Shown: positions 11,495 through 23,620 of the stretch, one piece after another
Layout: every line of letters starts with the position of its first letter
How positions within the stretch are numbered: the first letter of the stretch is position 1
Assembly (NCBI GenBank): GCA_010093685.1
Contig: MU006231.1
Coordinates: forward strand, 792,428 to 856,427
DNA length: 64,000 nucleotides
Direction of reading: 5' to 3'
Source of the DNA: Ophiobolus disseminans
Taxonomy: Eukaryota; Ascomycota; Dothideomycetes; Pleosporales; Phaeosphaeriaceae
Notes under the pieces: generated by a model
Database searches by the model: none
Told to the model about the DNA's origin: nothing
The model's input: only the letters and a program-made list of their open reading frames with translations
Program-made: the position numbers and the translations under genes

Positions 11495-14400
11495 TGGGTT
11501 GGATGGAGAAATGTAGGAGTATGGGCTGTGTTTGTGTTGATCTGTTGGGTAGGGTCAGAAGTAATAATATACCCCATCTAATTTCGGTTGCGGTGTTGAT
11601 CGCATCGCCGATATTTCACTCGCCGTTGTCCTTTCTTGCATACACGCATCGCGACGTGTAGTTCAAACTTGGTTCCTCTTTCTGTCTCAATGATGCCTTC
11701 ATATCTTTACCAATATAAGTATATCCCACTCTCATTCAAACCCAGCAAAGATATACACCCACCCACCTACCCACACTGCAGATCAAATTTACCCTTGCCA
11801 CTTCCTTTTTATGTCTAGTCCATACCCCTCCCCAATCCGTCACTATTTATCTCCTAGCCCTGACCTCATCCCAACATATTTCCCGTCTCTCTCCCTCCCT
11901 CACAATATCTCCTCAGTTCCAACACCAAGCTTAATCTGCTATCGACGAACCAACGCGTGCAGCGAGATTGAGTTTCTTAAGCCGTGGAGTGCGTGTGGGC
12001 GGGCCGGGGGCTTGAATATGGCGACGTGGGATGTGCAGGCTTGTGTGCGTACTGCGTATGCTCTACGTAGTGCTTATACAGGCTCCGTTGTTGAACATTG
12101 TGCGTATCTTATAGCGGTAGGTTTGCGGTGGCGATAGTTTGTTTGTTTGTATGCTACGGGACTTGAAAGTTAGTATTGATGTAGAGACTGGTGGGAGAGT
12201 TGGTGTCCGTGTACGGGGGGGCTTAGCTGTGGGCCATGCGTTCATCGATGGAGATCTGTGAGGAGGTTGGTATGCGTGAGAGCGGTAGCTTCTTTGCCTG
12301 CGCTGTTCAGGCGGTGGTGAAGGCGTGTATAGTCGTGTACTATAGGCCTTAGGTGAGCATGTTAGCCCCCATCGTGTGTAGCATAAGTGTGCGACCAAGG
12401 CGAGTATAGGAGAGGAAAGCTGCCCTTTCGTCGTAGCCCATCGGCAGAGATTGGTTGTGTGAATAGACATCAGGCGTTGCGCGGGTTGTCGAGCAGTGTA
12501 TATGGACCAGATTGAGCGCTTTGGCATTGGCTTTCTGTTGATGTGTCTTTTGTGTTGGTTTATGGGACGAAAGAGTCGGCGACTGGAAAGACTTTGGGAA
12601 GCCTTGTTGTACGCTTTCTCTGTGGAGAGCAGTGTCTTGGGATTAAGTTATGTTTTGTAGTCATAGGGTAGTGCATTGCATTTTGTAGCATTATAGCTAG
12701 AGGGCGGAATGTAACTTCAATCTTTTCAGTGTGTTCCAGTGGTTCAAAGACACATCTGCATGATTGCTTGAGCATAATTTTGCGAGTTCACCCCGTGCTA
12801 GCTAAGAATTTCGGCTCTCGTAGTGAGGGGTCGCCCACGAAGCCAGTCAACGGGCCTGAGTATCGCTTAATTCACGGAGAGGATGCAAATGATGTTCTTA
12901 TCTCATGTATTGATGGTACTACGAGAACACTGTCTATGGATATGCAGCAGTTGTGGGTGGATGCATGAACTTTGATGTTTAGATCCTGGAACTCTCTAGA
13001 GCTGGAAAGTACTCCCGCTTGTGGGAAGTATGGTGCCATTAGAAGGGAAACAAAGTCATCAATGGTCACGGCTGTGATAGTGGGCATGGGAGAGACCTTG
13101 AACTTCGATGATGCTTGACAAATATCAACGTAAAGTCATCGCCACGGTCTAATTCCCCCCTGATGCGTGTGAATCATCCGACAGAGTCTACGTAGTTGGC
13201 GGAAGCTCCCCGACTTCCAGGCTTGCGGTCTCGCAATGCCGTGGCAATGACGACCATGCATCCTACCGTACTTCCTAGCTTTTAGTCACAACAAACTTCG
13301 AAGCTACAAGGGCTCTGCTCCCCCAAAGCCCGGTTCAAAACACGGAAAAACAAAATCTTAGGCAACTACTCCTGCATGCAGGCGAAGCTGCAGCGGTTCG
13401 GCCGAGTAACGGTCTTTCCTGCGTTCAAAGGATCTAGGCAAGCAAGTGATTCTGACGTTGTCGCCCAGGACTACGCCTCTTCCTTGCAATGTGACTGTTC
13501 TCACTTCAACGCCATGGATGCTAGGCTTTGTGGTTACATTGCGGGTGGCTGCGGCTTTTGCTTATCGGACCATTTTCACCAACGTCCATGTCGATCCTCG
13601 ATGACAGTTAGCAACTATGTGTGTGCTAGCCGAATGAAGGGGGTTGCTTTTAGTTGGACAGGGGTATCGTTGAAACTCGATCTGACCACTTTGACGTGTT
13701 AGATATGTCGAAGTGAACTGCAGGGAGAATGCACAGCCTCGAAGGTTGGCTGCACACCATCGGATCACTTGCCGCCGCTGAGCAGTGGCGGGCGGGTTGT
13801 GAAGGCAAGAAGATCTCAACCGCCAGAAGGTGGTATCGTCCAAGGGGTCGCCCTGGACTTGTCTTTCCTTGTGTGCGATCTCGCCCTGAGCCTGTCCTCG
13901 CTCTGCATAGGCCTACGATCTCACTAGCAGCCAAGCAGCGTCCGGACGTTGAGCCGCGGATGCTTGGCCAAGTACGTCAGACAACGGTGTCCTACGCAGG
14001 GCTCGTCCGGCAACAGCTAATCTTCCCGGTTGCCGCAATCTTATTAATTATGGTCCACTGGCTGGCCATGATTAGCCAACGACAACGATAGCTCGATGTT
14101 TGTTCCCCCATCCACAAAACAACCTTTGTCTGAGAGGATTTTTCCACCGCAAATCCTACTTGACCCTCATGTGACCAAGTGGTGAAACAGCAAAGTCTAA
14201 ACACTGAGCCAAAGGCTAGACTTGACATACGACAAACCGCATGACCATGTGTGACGGAAGATAGTCTAGTGATGTGCTTGAACACGAGTCTTGCATCTCG
14301 GTGTTGGCAACTCTCGCCGCCGCAACACTGTAGCACAAGAAATTTCATTTTAGCTCTGCAACTACTGCATGGTTTCCACGTAAGTGGTGGACATTCGGGT

Positions 14401-17400
14401 TCACTTTCCTATTCTTTTCGGAGGACGCTGAGCGTTTCTACAGAAGAAATTGCAAGACCGTCGATCAGCTCATTGCGTGGAATGTGGCTGGTCAGAATGA
14501 CTTGATTCTGCATGCACGTACCCACAAAATCTGCCCATTGGACGTCTGAGCTGACAACGGGCGAATCAACAATGCGAACAGGCGCATCGTTCAGATGTCA
14601 ATTGTCCAAGCGTAGATCTGGAGGCGTTCGTGGTGATTGGTATCACTTGGAAATTTGCAAAATTCGCACAACGGTGCAACTGCTGCGAAACACTCATGGC
14701 TGTCCTGGACAGAACCAATTCTCTCAAGTGTAAGAGCTTACTCTACGAGATTGTTTGGAAAGGTGAACAGTGCTGACCTGGCCGACTGTGAGAACTGATG
14801 GGTACGCAGTACCAGATTAAGGGCGTTCGGGATTGATTTGCCGTGAAACGCGTGTGGCGCATGTATAGCTGAAATAATTGTCACATCTGTCTGCAGTTGG
14901 CGGGCGAGTGCAGCACCTCGCCGTAGATGTTGGGGTCATGCTCCGGAGTTGTGACCGCTGCAGATCATACGTGGATACGCGAATAGGGCGTGCCAGAGAG
15001 CAAACCTATGTATAGATGTAAGTTAGTGAAACTGACGGGCAGCCATTTGTTGTTTGTGTTTTGCCTCGAAGAACGACGTCGTTGAGTCGTGCGGTAGCGT
15101 AGATCGACGGCAGAGTTGTAGATGCACAATTTGCCGGAAATGTATCTGCATGGCGCAAATCACAGGCTGTCTACGGAACAGCAACCCAAGAGATCGAGGC
15201 GCACAGACGAGGAACAGCACACGGCGTAGGTCGCGGTCCGGATCGACAGTACATTTTGAGTTGACCGCGCTGTGCAACGAGGGCTCTATGGCAGTGTTAG
15301 TCACTCAAGCGCAGACGCTAGTCGTTGGTGCACCAAAACGTGCACAAATGGCGCAACTAACCTCTAGCATAGAGTTTGACGGGTTGACAGATTGTGTCAG
15401 CCCGCGGCCGCAGACAAAGCTAGTTCATTGCCGTTTGTGGGTTGAGTCGGGTTGTTTCTCATGAGTTGATGGCCCATGCTAGGTACGATGATGAAAGACC
15501 ATCAGGTTGCAATCTAGTGTTGGTCGTGTAATATTCATGGAGGTCTTGCGTATCGCCGCACCAGTACACGGGGGTCATGTTTCAGTCCTTGAGCAATCAA
15601 ATGCAAATTCTCCGACGGAGATAAAACCTTCCGTATCATTCCTGGTAGCTCCAGCGAAATCCCCGATGCGAGGTGTTGATGTCCATGATTGGCGATCTTC
15701 TGGCCCTCGAGACGCCGCGTTTCGTCAGTAACGGCGTAGGTGTATGCATCAGGATGTAGTGGGACGAATTACTGCTGACCAGAAGGCCAGGAATAGTATG
15801 ACCAAAGTAGAGGATGATGAGAATGGCTAGGAACGCCACCGCATATGGATGCTAGCGAACGTTGAGCTCCTCCCGGTGTACATCCGTAAGGTAACGGTTG
15901 TGCCGATGGTGTCGCTTTTTCGTCACAGTTTCCTCCGGCATCGAAGCGCGTACCCGTCAGTTCAATGAAGCACCTCCGAGAGCGAATGCATATGGTTGGT
16001 TCATCTGACAACACGGGCGAACGCAGTGTTCAGCGCTGCACCACTGTCGAGTTGACACTGCCAATGATTCAGACACATGTGCTCTGTCAAAAAACTGTGG
16101 AACTGACTAGTTTGATGCCACTCACGTTTCCACGTACCAGGATTGGATTACGATAGGTAGTCTATGTCCGAAATGATCTGACAAGGTCGACCGGAAAGGT
16201 GGCAAGCTACAAGGTATCGTGAAATCCATCGTTTCAATAGAAGCGCACGATATCTAGACAGCACCAGGATGCGATCGTCCACTCCAGGTCGTAAGGTCTT
16301 GTGGTTTCCAGAGAAAGGTATACTCCAAACGAATCACGACAGTCGCAAAGACAAAATGTCATGTAGGCAAGGGACTGGAGTTCTGAAGCGCTGGGCCGTC
16401 ACCAGAACATCCTATATCTGGATGTCAGTTTGCAGTGACGAAAGCCAGCGTTGGTCCAGATCCGACCAAACAGGATGACCAGCAGCAACAGCCTGTTGAA
16501 GCAGTACTCTTTGTAGTCTGTCCTTGAAGGAGGTGTAATATTTTGACAACCCGGTACGCAATGACATCCCTTCCCAAAGGTACGTGTTCTGTTCGTAAAT
16601 ATGGAAGCGTGTGAAAGCCTTGCAATGTACTGTCGAAGGTGCAGATTCTGAGCTGTTGAAATCTGTATTTGCGGAGTCTAGATAGAGCACGGACGAAGCC
16701 ACCGTCGAGCCATGACTCGGAGAACTACCCGACTTAGCTGACGGGTTCCTCGAGGTTGGTGTCATAAGAAACGATTCGTGTGGAAACTTTTGCCGAGCTG
16801 TTAATTGATACCAACTGCCAAGAACGGCTTGTGCAAGTATGAAAACGACCACTTCTTTTCAGCGACGAGAAACCGAGATGCAGCAAAAGCGACCCACAGC
16901 CTGCATGCCAATTAGTCTAACATAGGCACACATTCATAGACGGTGGCGACGAACGTAGTGATAGAGAGCGGAGTATTTAGTCCAAGGTGGCTTGACAATG
17001 TCCGGATCAAGAGCCGATGTGGATGCTGCAAGTTGGTGCAGGTGTGCTCAACATTGGTGTTGATCAGGAGTCTTTGCCTCGCATTGCCGCAAACTTGTAC
17101 GTACCGCACGATCGTATATATGCTGCCAACCCTATAGTTGGGGCAATATGGACTTAGTGCACAACGATTACCCCAGCACAACGCATATCTCTTGTACACT
17201 GCATCTTCGGAGCTCCACAGTACTCCAAATTTGCACGCATTTGCTCATATCAGCGCAGCTGATCAAGAGACGACTAATCATTGCATCGTGTATCGAGCAC
17301 TGCCTTTTGGATGTTGACAAGTCAGAAGCTGTACCACACAAGTTGTCCTCGTTTTGTGCTTAGGAACTCGCTTGCCGCCAATGATAGACGCTAATGTACG

Positions 17401-19932
17401 AAATATGCCGGCAGGTGGGGAGAAGCAGGAAGTCATATCCGAAAGGGGCAGCCACGTGAGTGCAGTAGTGCAGAAGCGCAATGCTAGATGCAATGTGTCG
17501 CTCGATTTCATTCTAGCATTTTGGTTGGGGTGATTTCCAAGGACTTTTTGTCGCTACTGCACGTAAGATATCCGCACAAACAATAGTCTCACGCTTGTTT
17601 GCCATGCCGGTTTCGTGTTGGACGGGTCAATCGTCGTTTTGTTTGGCCTCCGCGTGCTGATAGGCCGATTAGCGCGATCCCTGTGTCTTCAGGGAGCAAG
17701 GATGCCGACACGAGGATCCTGCTTTCTCATGCAGCCATGCATTCCTCTGCTGCAGATGCACAGGAGATTGGGCAACTGCGTATCAGGTGTTGTCGTCACT
17801 TGTGCCCACGACAAGTTGCTTGTCTGCTCAGAGTCAACAGGCACTCGTGTGCAAAGGACCCGGCGTGCGGCAAGAGCATATCGACTACTACGCTGTCAAT
17901 TGTTGTTGATCGCCGTTTTCCAAAATGTTTGGTTCTTCGTTCCGCGCGTGTACAGGACGCTGGCGAAGCCCAGAGGTCACGGTGTGCTGCGTGCTGCGAA
18001 TTTTGGTCAGTGTGTGGTGATTGTGACGAACCGTGCAGGAGATTATCTCAAGGATCATGAGACGAAAGCGGTAATCGCTTAGTGAGTGGTACGTGCATAC
18101 CGCTAGTGCTCTTCCATCACGACACTCGCCATCCACTTCACGTTGAGCTGGCCAGAATTCTCCAAGCTTGCGAATCGAAAAGGAGCAACATGGCAGTGAT
18201 TGCGCACTTTCGACAACGTTACCCTGCTTGGGCGCGGTGGCGCTGAGAGACAGCGTCCGTTGAAGAAAAGGAGAGGTTGTCGACAAGCCTGGACAATAGA
18301 CGCGAGGCGAAACCATAGCGCACCGTTCCGACATCCGCGAGTGTTAGGCGTCGCTGCACTGGGCTTGGCGACCTATCGCACTGCATTGCGACGGCGCTAC
18401 TCCGCGAACGGTTGGAAGGATTCGTATCCCAGCTGGCCATGCTGGCCATGCTGGCCGCCCTGTTCCGTCGTGCATCTCGCTCTTGGCCTCTCCGCATCTT
18501 TTTCTCTCATCATCCGACCTGGGGCCTGCTGAAACCATGCGGAGCAGCCACCACTGTCCTCGGCTGTCTGCCTCTGCGGCGCCCCGTTCTCCATGCAACT
18601 AAACGCCTGTTCCTGAAGCAAGACGGTGCGGGAGCCGGAAAGTTTCAGTGTGCTACCCCATTTGCGGCTGTCGTCCAGGAACGCGACTCTTGCTCTGCAT
18701 GGCCCTGCTCAGCATGGAGTCATGAGCAGCTAGTCGACATGGTGCGGTATGAGCGGTGGAGCTGGCGCAGGGAGCCACTCTTGTCGGCGTCGATCGTCTC
18801 ATGGGCCAGAACAGCGGACGGACACATGGGCGAACATCCCCAGCAGGGCTGCCTCAACTTCAAAAGGCTACCCTAGCAAAGCTCGCAGCAGGGGCGATCG
18901 TTACGCTACTGTGGCCCGCAAGCCGAAGACGGAAAAGCCCCTCCAAGCTGCTAGCGATGGTAGCGTTTCATGGTCACAGAAGTGCTGCAATTCCTCCTCA
19001 GCTCCATCACTACGTACTGTCGTTCGTGTTCTGTCGCAGTCCTGCATGATCTCGCACGCAGCACCTGCTGCCGGGAGTCGCCAATTTCTCCGATCAGCCC
19101 ACTTGGCCTGTCAACCCGCATAGCGTGCCTCGTCGCAAGGACAGGTCTATGCCTGCCGGCTGATGCCGCCGTTGCTACTATTACCTGGCTCCCCTTATTG
19201 TCCTTCTAGGAACCGCTTACGTCGACATCCTGGTCGCCTCGCAATTCGCCGACGTAGCATCGTTAATCTGAACTATAACCCTACCCGTTTCCTGGACCAC
19301 CCTCTGGTACCTCCAACCGGCATCGTGCTCGACTAACATTGTCGTCGAGGCCTGCAGTACCAGTACGTGCGCAGTCTTGCTGCCGTGACCCCTCCACCAC
19401 GTTGGGCTGTTACTGCAATTGATCGACCAAAACCCTAATCGGCCCAGTCAGTAATCGCACCCGGTGTATCGACAGGTACACGGTCGGGCCTCCTCAGTTC
19501 GCGAGGGCGAGTTGTCAAATCTTGGTGTGGTCGAACAAGCAACCCGCGCATTTCTGCCCCGCGCTACCTACCGCCTCACAGGGATCCAACAACCAACCAA
19601 CAACGTGACCTCCAGTTTCCATGTCCACCAATACTTCAGGCATATATTACCTGTGAGTTGTCCGAAAAGTATCTTCCATCGAGTATGGATACTGACTCCT
19701 CGCATAGTCATCATTTCACCGCCAGTCCCCTTAGCAGTCACCAGCCATCACCATAATTTTCACCAATTCCGACGCAGCAAACTGCTACCTCAACTTGCAG
19801 CTTGTCGGTTTTGGAGGATCGCAGTACAGCCCATTTGCCTTGGTTCTCCTGTTCCATCGTACCTGAGGCTCGTTGCAATCGCCTGTTTGTGTCCTGGACT
19901 ATCACGGACACACCCCGCAATCGCCATTCCCC
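11495..19932. promoter_or_regulatory. 8.4-kb gene-free region upstream of the WOPR regulator
   Basis: I found no convincing gene here. Frames of 60-155 codons occur on both strands, but they overlap and lack domains and fungal codon bias. A minus-strand stretch at about 15.6-17.2 kb has fragments with coding-like composition in shifting frames and may be an old gene remnant. At 18429-18457 the 9-mer CTGGCCATG repeats imperfectly. About 19.3-19.93 kb is CT/CA-rich, consistent with a long leader. Very long upstream regions and 5' leaders are known for the WOPR gene WOR1 of Candida albicans. I therefore infer that much of this stretch is regulatory DNA for the 19.9-kb gene, but nothing in the sequence proves it. 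Confidence 0.4.
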
Positions 19933-21753
19933 ATGTTGCAAGGCATCAGAGCATCGACTTTGACGATGTCACCTTTTGGACATGATATGTCCCACAGTGG
20001 AGTCCAGAAGGTGGAGGGTTATGCCGACACAGACGCCTGGGTCTGGCCACAGCCTTCACCAGCGCATCATCCGACATATTCAAACGTGTTCGATCCTTCT
20101 GCGTACACGAACTTCACAGCCAATCTACAGCCTCCAACATCACGAGTACCTCCTCGTCACCATTCTATAGCCACAGCTCATGTCATGTCGACAGGAACCG
20201 CCGCACCGCCTCCTTCAAGGCCCCACGGACCGCCAAGTATGGTCAAAGCACAGCCTGCGTTCAAACCGACCTGGCAAGGCTTTCTGGACACGACTAAAGA
20301 TGCGATGACCGTTGTCGAAGCAGCTTTGCAAGGACGTCTGAGTCACATCAGTCGTAGGCCCCATGATAAGGAGCGTGCTGAGATGCTTACCTCCGGTACC
20401 GTGCTCGTATACGAGGAGAACGCTTCAGGTATCAAACGCTGGACCGACGCTGTTCACTGGTCTCCGAGCCGAGTGATGAATAACTGCCTCATCTATCGAC
20501 AATTGGTCCGGGCGCTGAAGCCCGAAGAGAAGAGAACGGCGTTGAACCCATCCTGTGGCACCAAACGCAAGCGAAAGGAAAGTGCTGGACCTACTATTAC
20601 GAAGACCGGAGAGAACCTCAACACCTCGGATGACGAATTCGAGAATCCCCCGTACGAAGCGCTGCCAGTTGGAGAAACAGAGTCTGCGAACAAGGTGTAT
20701 GCCAACTTTGCCCAAAGTCTTACCCCAGACCAACAGCGCCGCTTTTGTGGATCTCTCATTGACAGCTACGAGTTCAAGGAAGGTGGCTTGATGAAAAAGA
20801 CCATCTCTGTCAAGTACCAAGGCACGCATCATCACGTTATTTCCTACTACAGCCTCGAGGATGTGGTGAGCGGAAAATTAAAGCGACCATTCCAGGATGC
20901 AAAGTTGGCAGACATTCACCCTCGACCGGAGCTTCTCAATGGCTGGAAGGTCAGCCTTGAGGACGAAGAGAGCAAGGATATGCCGCTTGTTGCAGGCTAT
21001 GGGCAAACGATTCAGCCAAGTCATCTACAACACCACATCGTTGGAGCAGTCACGCCGACGCTAGGGCCTGGGGTGGTACAGACGCATCCGCCACTCCATC
21101 TGCAGGTCTCTGATTACTGGCACAATCCGCAAGTCCCGCAATACTCAGCAAACCATAACTCACAGCATTACGCTTCTCCTCAGTCAGCTACTCCGCAATA
21201 CACGACGACACCGACTACCCATCCGTATTCTACCCAGCCATCTCCTCAAACCTTCGCTTCTCAACGGCCTACCAGTCAGCACTATGTTCAACCACCGTCT
21301 CCACAGCGCTATTCGTCTTCGCAGGCGTCCAGCCCACAGTATTCAGTCCAACCAGCTGTTCCGCAATATACCACGCCCTCGCAGCCTGTACGCCAATATT
21401 CTTATGAGCAATCACAGGCGGCTCCACCATCTGAATATCATGGGCTACCGGCGTCTACGACTCAATATCAGACCAATAACCGAGCACCGATGTCCCAGTC
21501 TCCTCAATATGGTGTTCCCCAGGCTGGCAGCTTCGACGTTCATCCACAAACTACGCAGCAACCATCGTCCAGCCAGCAACACAATCATCCCCCTGCTCAC
21601 CCTGTTCAGCTCCACGATCCTCAAAGGAGGGCATCGGCACCTGTCGCGCTACAAACCTACAACCATCCGCACTACAACGCACCTCCTCATCCACAATCTT
21701 ACTATGTGGCAGACCAGAAATATACATCCAATCCGAATCCGCATCACTACTAG
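19933..21753 (+). CDS. WOPR-domain transcriptional regulator (Gti1/Pac2/Wor1 family)
   Basis: WOPR proteins are fungal DNA-binding master regulators of morphological switching, sporulation and host interaction (Wor1, Ryp1, Sge1, Gti1, Pac2). This single exon from ATG 19933 gives 606 residues; ATG 19966 is an alternative. WOPR box A covers about residues 112-190 (TWQGFL..., RRPHDKERAE, SGIKRWTD, WSPSR, IYRQL). Box B covers about 258-326 (FCGSLIDSYEF, GLMKKTISV, YYSLEDV). A basic KRKRK at 211-215 in the linker may be a nuclear signal. From about residue 390 the protein is a low-complexity Gln/Tyr/Pro/Ser tail with many PQY and QY units, prion-like in style. Position 173 is Ala in WTDA, where most relatives have Gly. 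I cannot decide between the Wor1/Ryp1/Sge1 and Gti1/Pac2 branches. The 8.4-kb gene-free upstream region fits a heavily regulated gene. Confidence 0.92.
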   Translation: MLQGIRASTLTMSPFGHDMSHSGVQKVEGYADTDAWVWPQPSPAHHPTYSNVFDPSAYTNFTANLQPPTSRVPPRHHSIATAHVMSTGTAAPPPSRPHGPPSMVKAQPAFKPTWQGFLDTTKDAMTVVEAALQGRLSHISRRPHDKERAEMLTSGTVLVYEENASGIKRWTDAVHWSPSRVMNNCLIYRQLVRALKPEEKRTALNPSCGTKRKRKESAGPTITKTGENLNTSDDEFENPPYEALPVGETESANKVYANFAQSLTPDQQRRFCGSLIDSYEFKEGGLMKKTISVKYQGTHHHVISYYSLEDVVSGKLKRPFQDAKLADIHPRPELLNGWKVSLEDEESKDMPLVAGYGQTIQPSHLQHHIVGAVTPTLGPGVVQTHPPLHLQVSDYWHNPQVPQYSANHNSQHYASPQSATPQYTTTPTTHPYSTQPSPQTFASQRPTSQHYVQPPSPQRYSSSQASSPQYSVQPAVPQYTTPSQPVRQYSYEQSQAAPPSEYHGLPASTTQYQTNNRAPMSQSPQYGVPQAGSFDVHPQTTQQPSSSQQHNHPPAHPVQLHDPQRRASAPVALQTYNHPHYNAPPHPQSYYVADQKYTSNPNPHHY

Positions 21754-23620
21754 ACACCCCGCCACGGAGCCGAAACGATCTACGCTTGATTATACACGAG
21801 GGAAAGAACGAGACCGTTATGTGCAATGCTTACTGGGCTATACCTTGGATTGTCTTTTACTTTGGCGAAGTTGGTGTTCTTTGATATAATGTTCTTACTG
21901 CATTTCCTTTCCACTTCCCTGTACGCACACTTCACAATTACCAGGTGTCTCTCCTTGCGCATCTTCTCCTACGAACTCGCATCTGTATTTGCACTAGCTC
22001 TGTCAAAAGCATCTTGATCTTGCGGAGTACTCAAAGATACCATATCGCGCTTGCTTAATCGTCTTGTCGCCTTTTGCATATTCCACCATAGCCATACCCC
22101 ACTGTACAACTATAATCACGCATTCATACCTACCAAGCCGCGATACGTCGCCTGCCAACTCTCATTGCATATCATGGCTGTCACGGCTCTGAAGCCCACC
22201 CTCAATCCAATACATTTATTACACTACGTTTGGCAACGAAGCTGCCCATCATCAGCCTTGTCTATCACAGACCTTTCGAGCATCAATACTTAATGCCTGC
22301 TCACAGCCAGGGCTATCTTTGATATGCTTGCGCCTGCTAGGAAACTGTTGCCTCCTACTCTCACCCATCAGCAAATCAAGACAGGTCCAATTCTAGTCTG
22401 ACCGCACCTCACGACCGACCCGCCCCCACAGCCACCCGACTCGGCCCGCTCTTCGGCTGAGGTCCCGACCAATCAACATCAAGACATGGTATCCTCAACC
22501 TTATTCGTATACCTGACGCGGACATATCGGGTTCGCATTGAGGCTTTAGGAGCTGACCTACTAAGCCTCTAGACCGATTGTGCGATAAATGGTACGATCA
22601 TGTAGCACAAGTGTCCGTGCTTTGCAATATCGCATGCTCCTATATTCATACCATTATAGGTGCTGGGCGTATAGAATTGTTTGCGCAGGGGAAAGGATCG
22701 AGGACGCAAGTGTGGAGGGCTGGGGAGTGGAATCATTGGATAGTGAGGCGAGATTGTGGCTGCCCGTGGCTGGGAAGCCGCGCAGCTGGGTCCGGGGTGG
22801 ACGGGACGGCCGCGATGGATCCGAGGCCGCCGAGCGTGCGCTGATTTTGGGCCGTCATGATTTGTTTCTGGTGAATGCTGTGGGGGGTACCTTGGTGTAG
22901 ACGTGCTGCTTTGCGAGGATGTTAGAAAAGGGAGCCTGGTACTGCGGCCAGGGAGATCCGATCTGGACGTTGACGTTAACCCCGAAGATCATATGAATCT
23001 GTACACTTTCATGCGAACGGGCCTTTCGTGGCGCGATTTTCTGCTTCTGTACAAGAGCTGACTTCGAGCTTGATATTGACGGAGCAATCCGTATTGTCGT
23101 CAGCCTCATGTTGGGCGTTATTCCTTTCTAGCATAAGATCCCAACAAAACGGATGTTCCCATTCAGCACGATTACTGAGCCAACCTCCACACGTTCCCTT
23201 GGGCCAAAGCATCTTGTGGGAAACATGCCGTTTCCCCGAGGTGTTGTAACCCTGTACAGAAGAAATGTTTCTTGCCGTGTGTATCACGTTGAACGACCCG
23301 TGAGGAACTAGCAGCCTCATGCATGAAACCAGGATCCTGTTCGATTATGCATCCATTGGATGATGAATTTACTAGGATTCTTAACATTGTAGTTGAGGTT
23401 GGGGTAATGTCGAAATTGACTTCGACGCCGACACGTGCAAGCGCGACGCGTTCCATTCCGAGGTCGTTCGCTGCTTTATCCCCACATCGCTTTTGGACCG
23501 CCATCACCACATTTCATCTCAAACTGCGTTTCGACAGCCCAAAATACTACAAATTCGACGCGCTCATTCGCATGCTCTTTTCTGGCTTCCAAAACTCGAT
23601 GCATCGATGCTGCGCTGATG
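21754..23620. other. Intergenic, no supported gene
   Basis: The first few hundred bases are T-rich and probably form the 3' region of the WOPR gene. The remaining frames (up to about 112 codons) overlap on both strands without domains. I see no repeat array, tRNA or transposon end. Confidence 0.5.

Noticed and set aside
12063..12527. 154-codon minus-strand frame
   Set aside because: Low-complexity Thr/Pro/Arg composition and no family resemblance; it lies in DNA with many similar chance frames.
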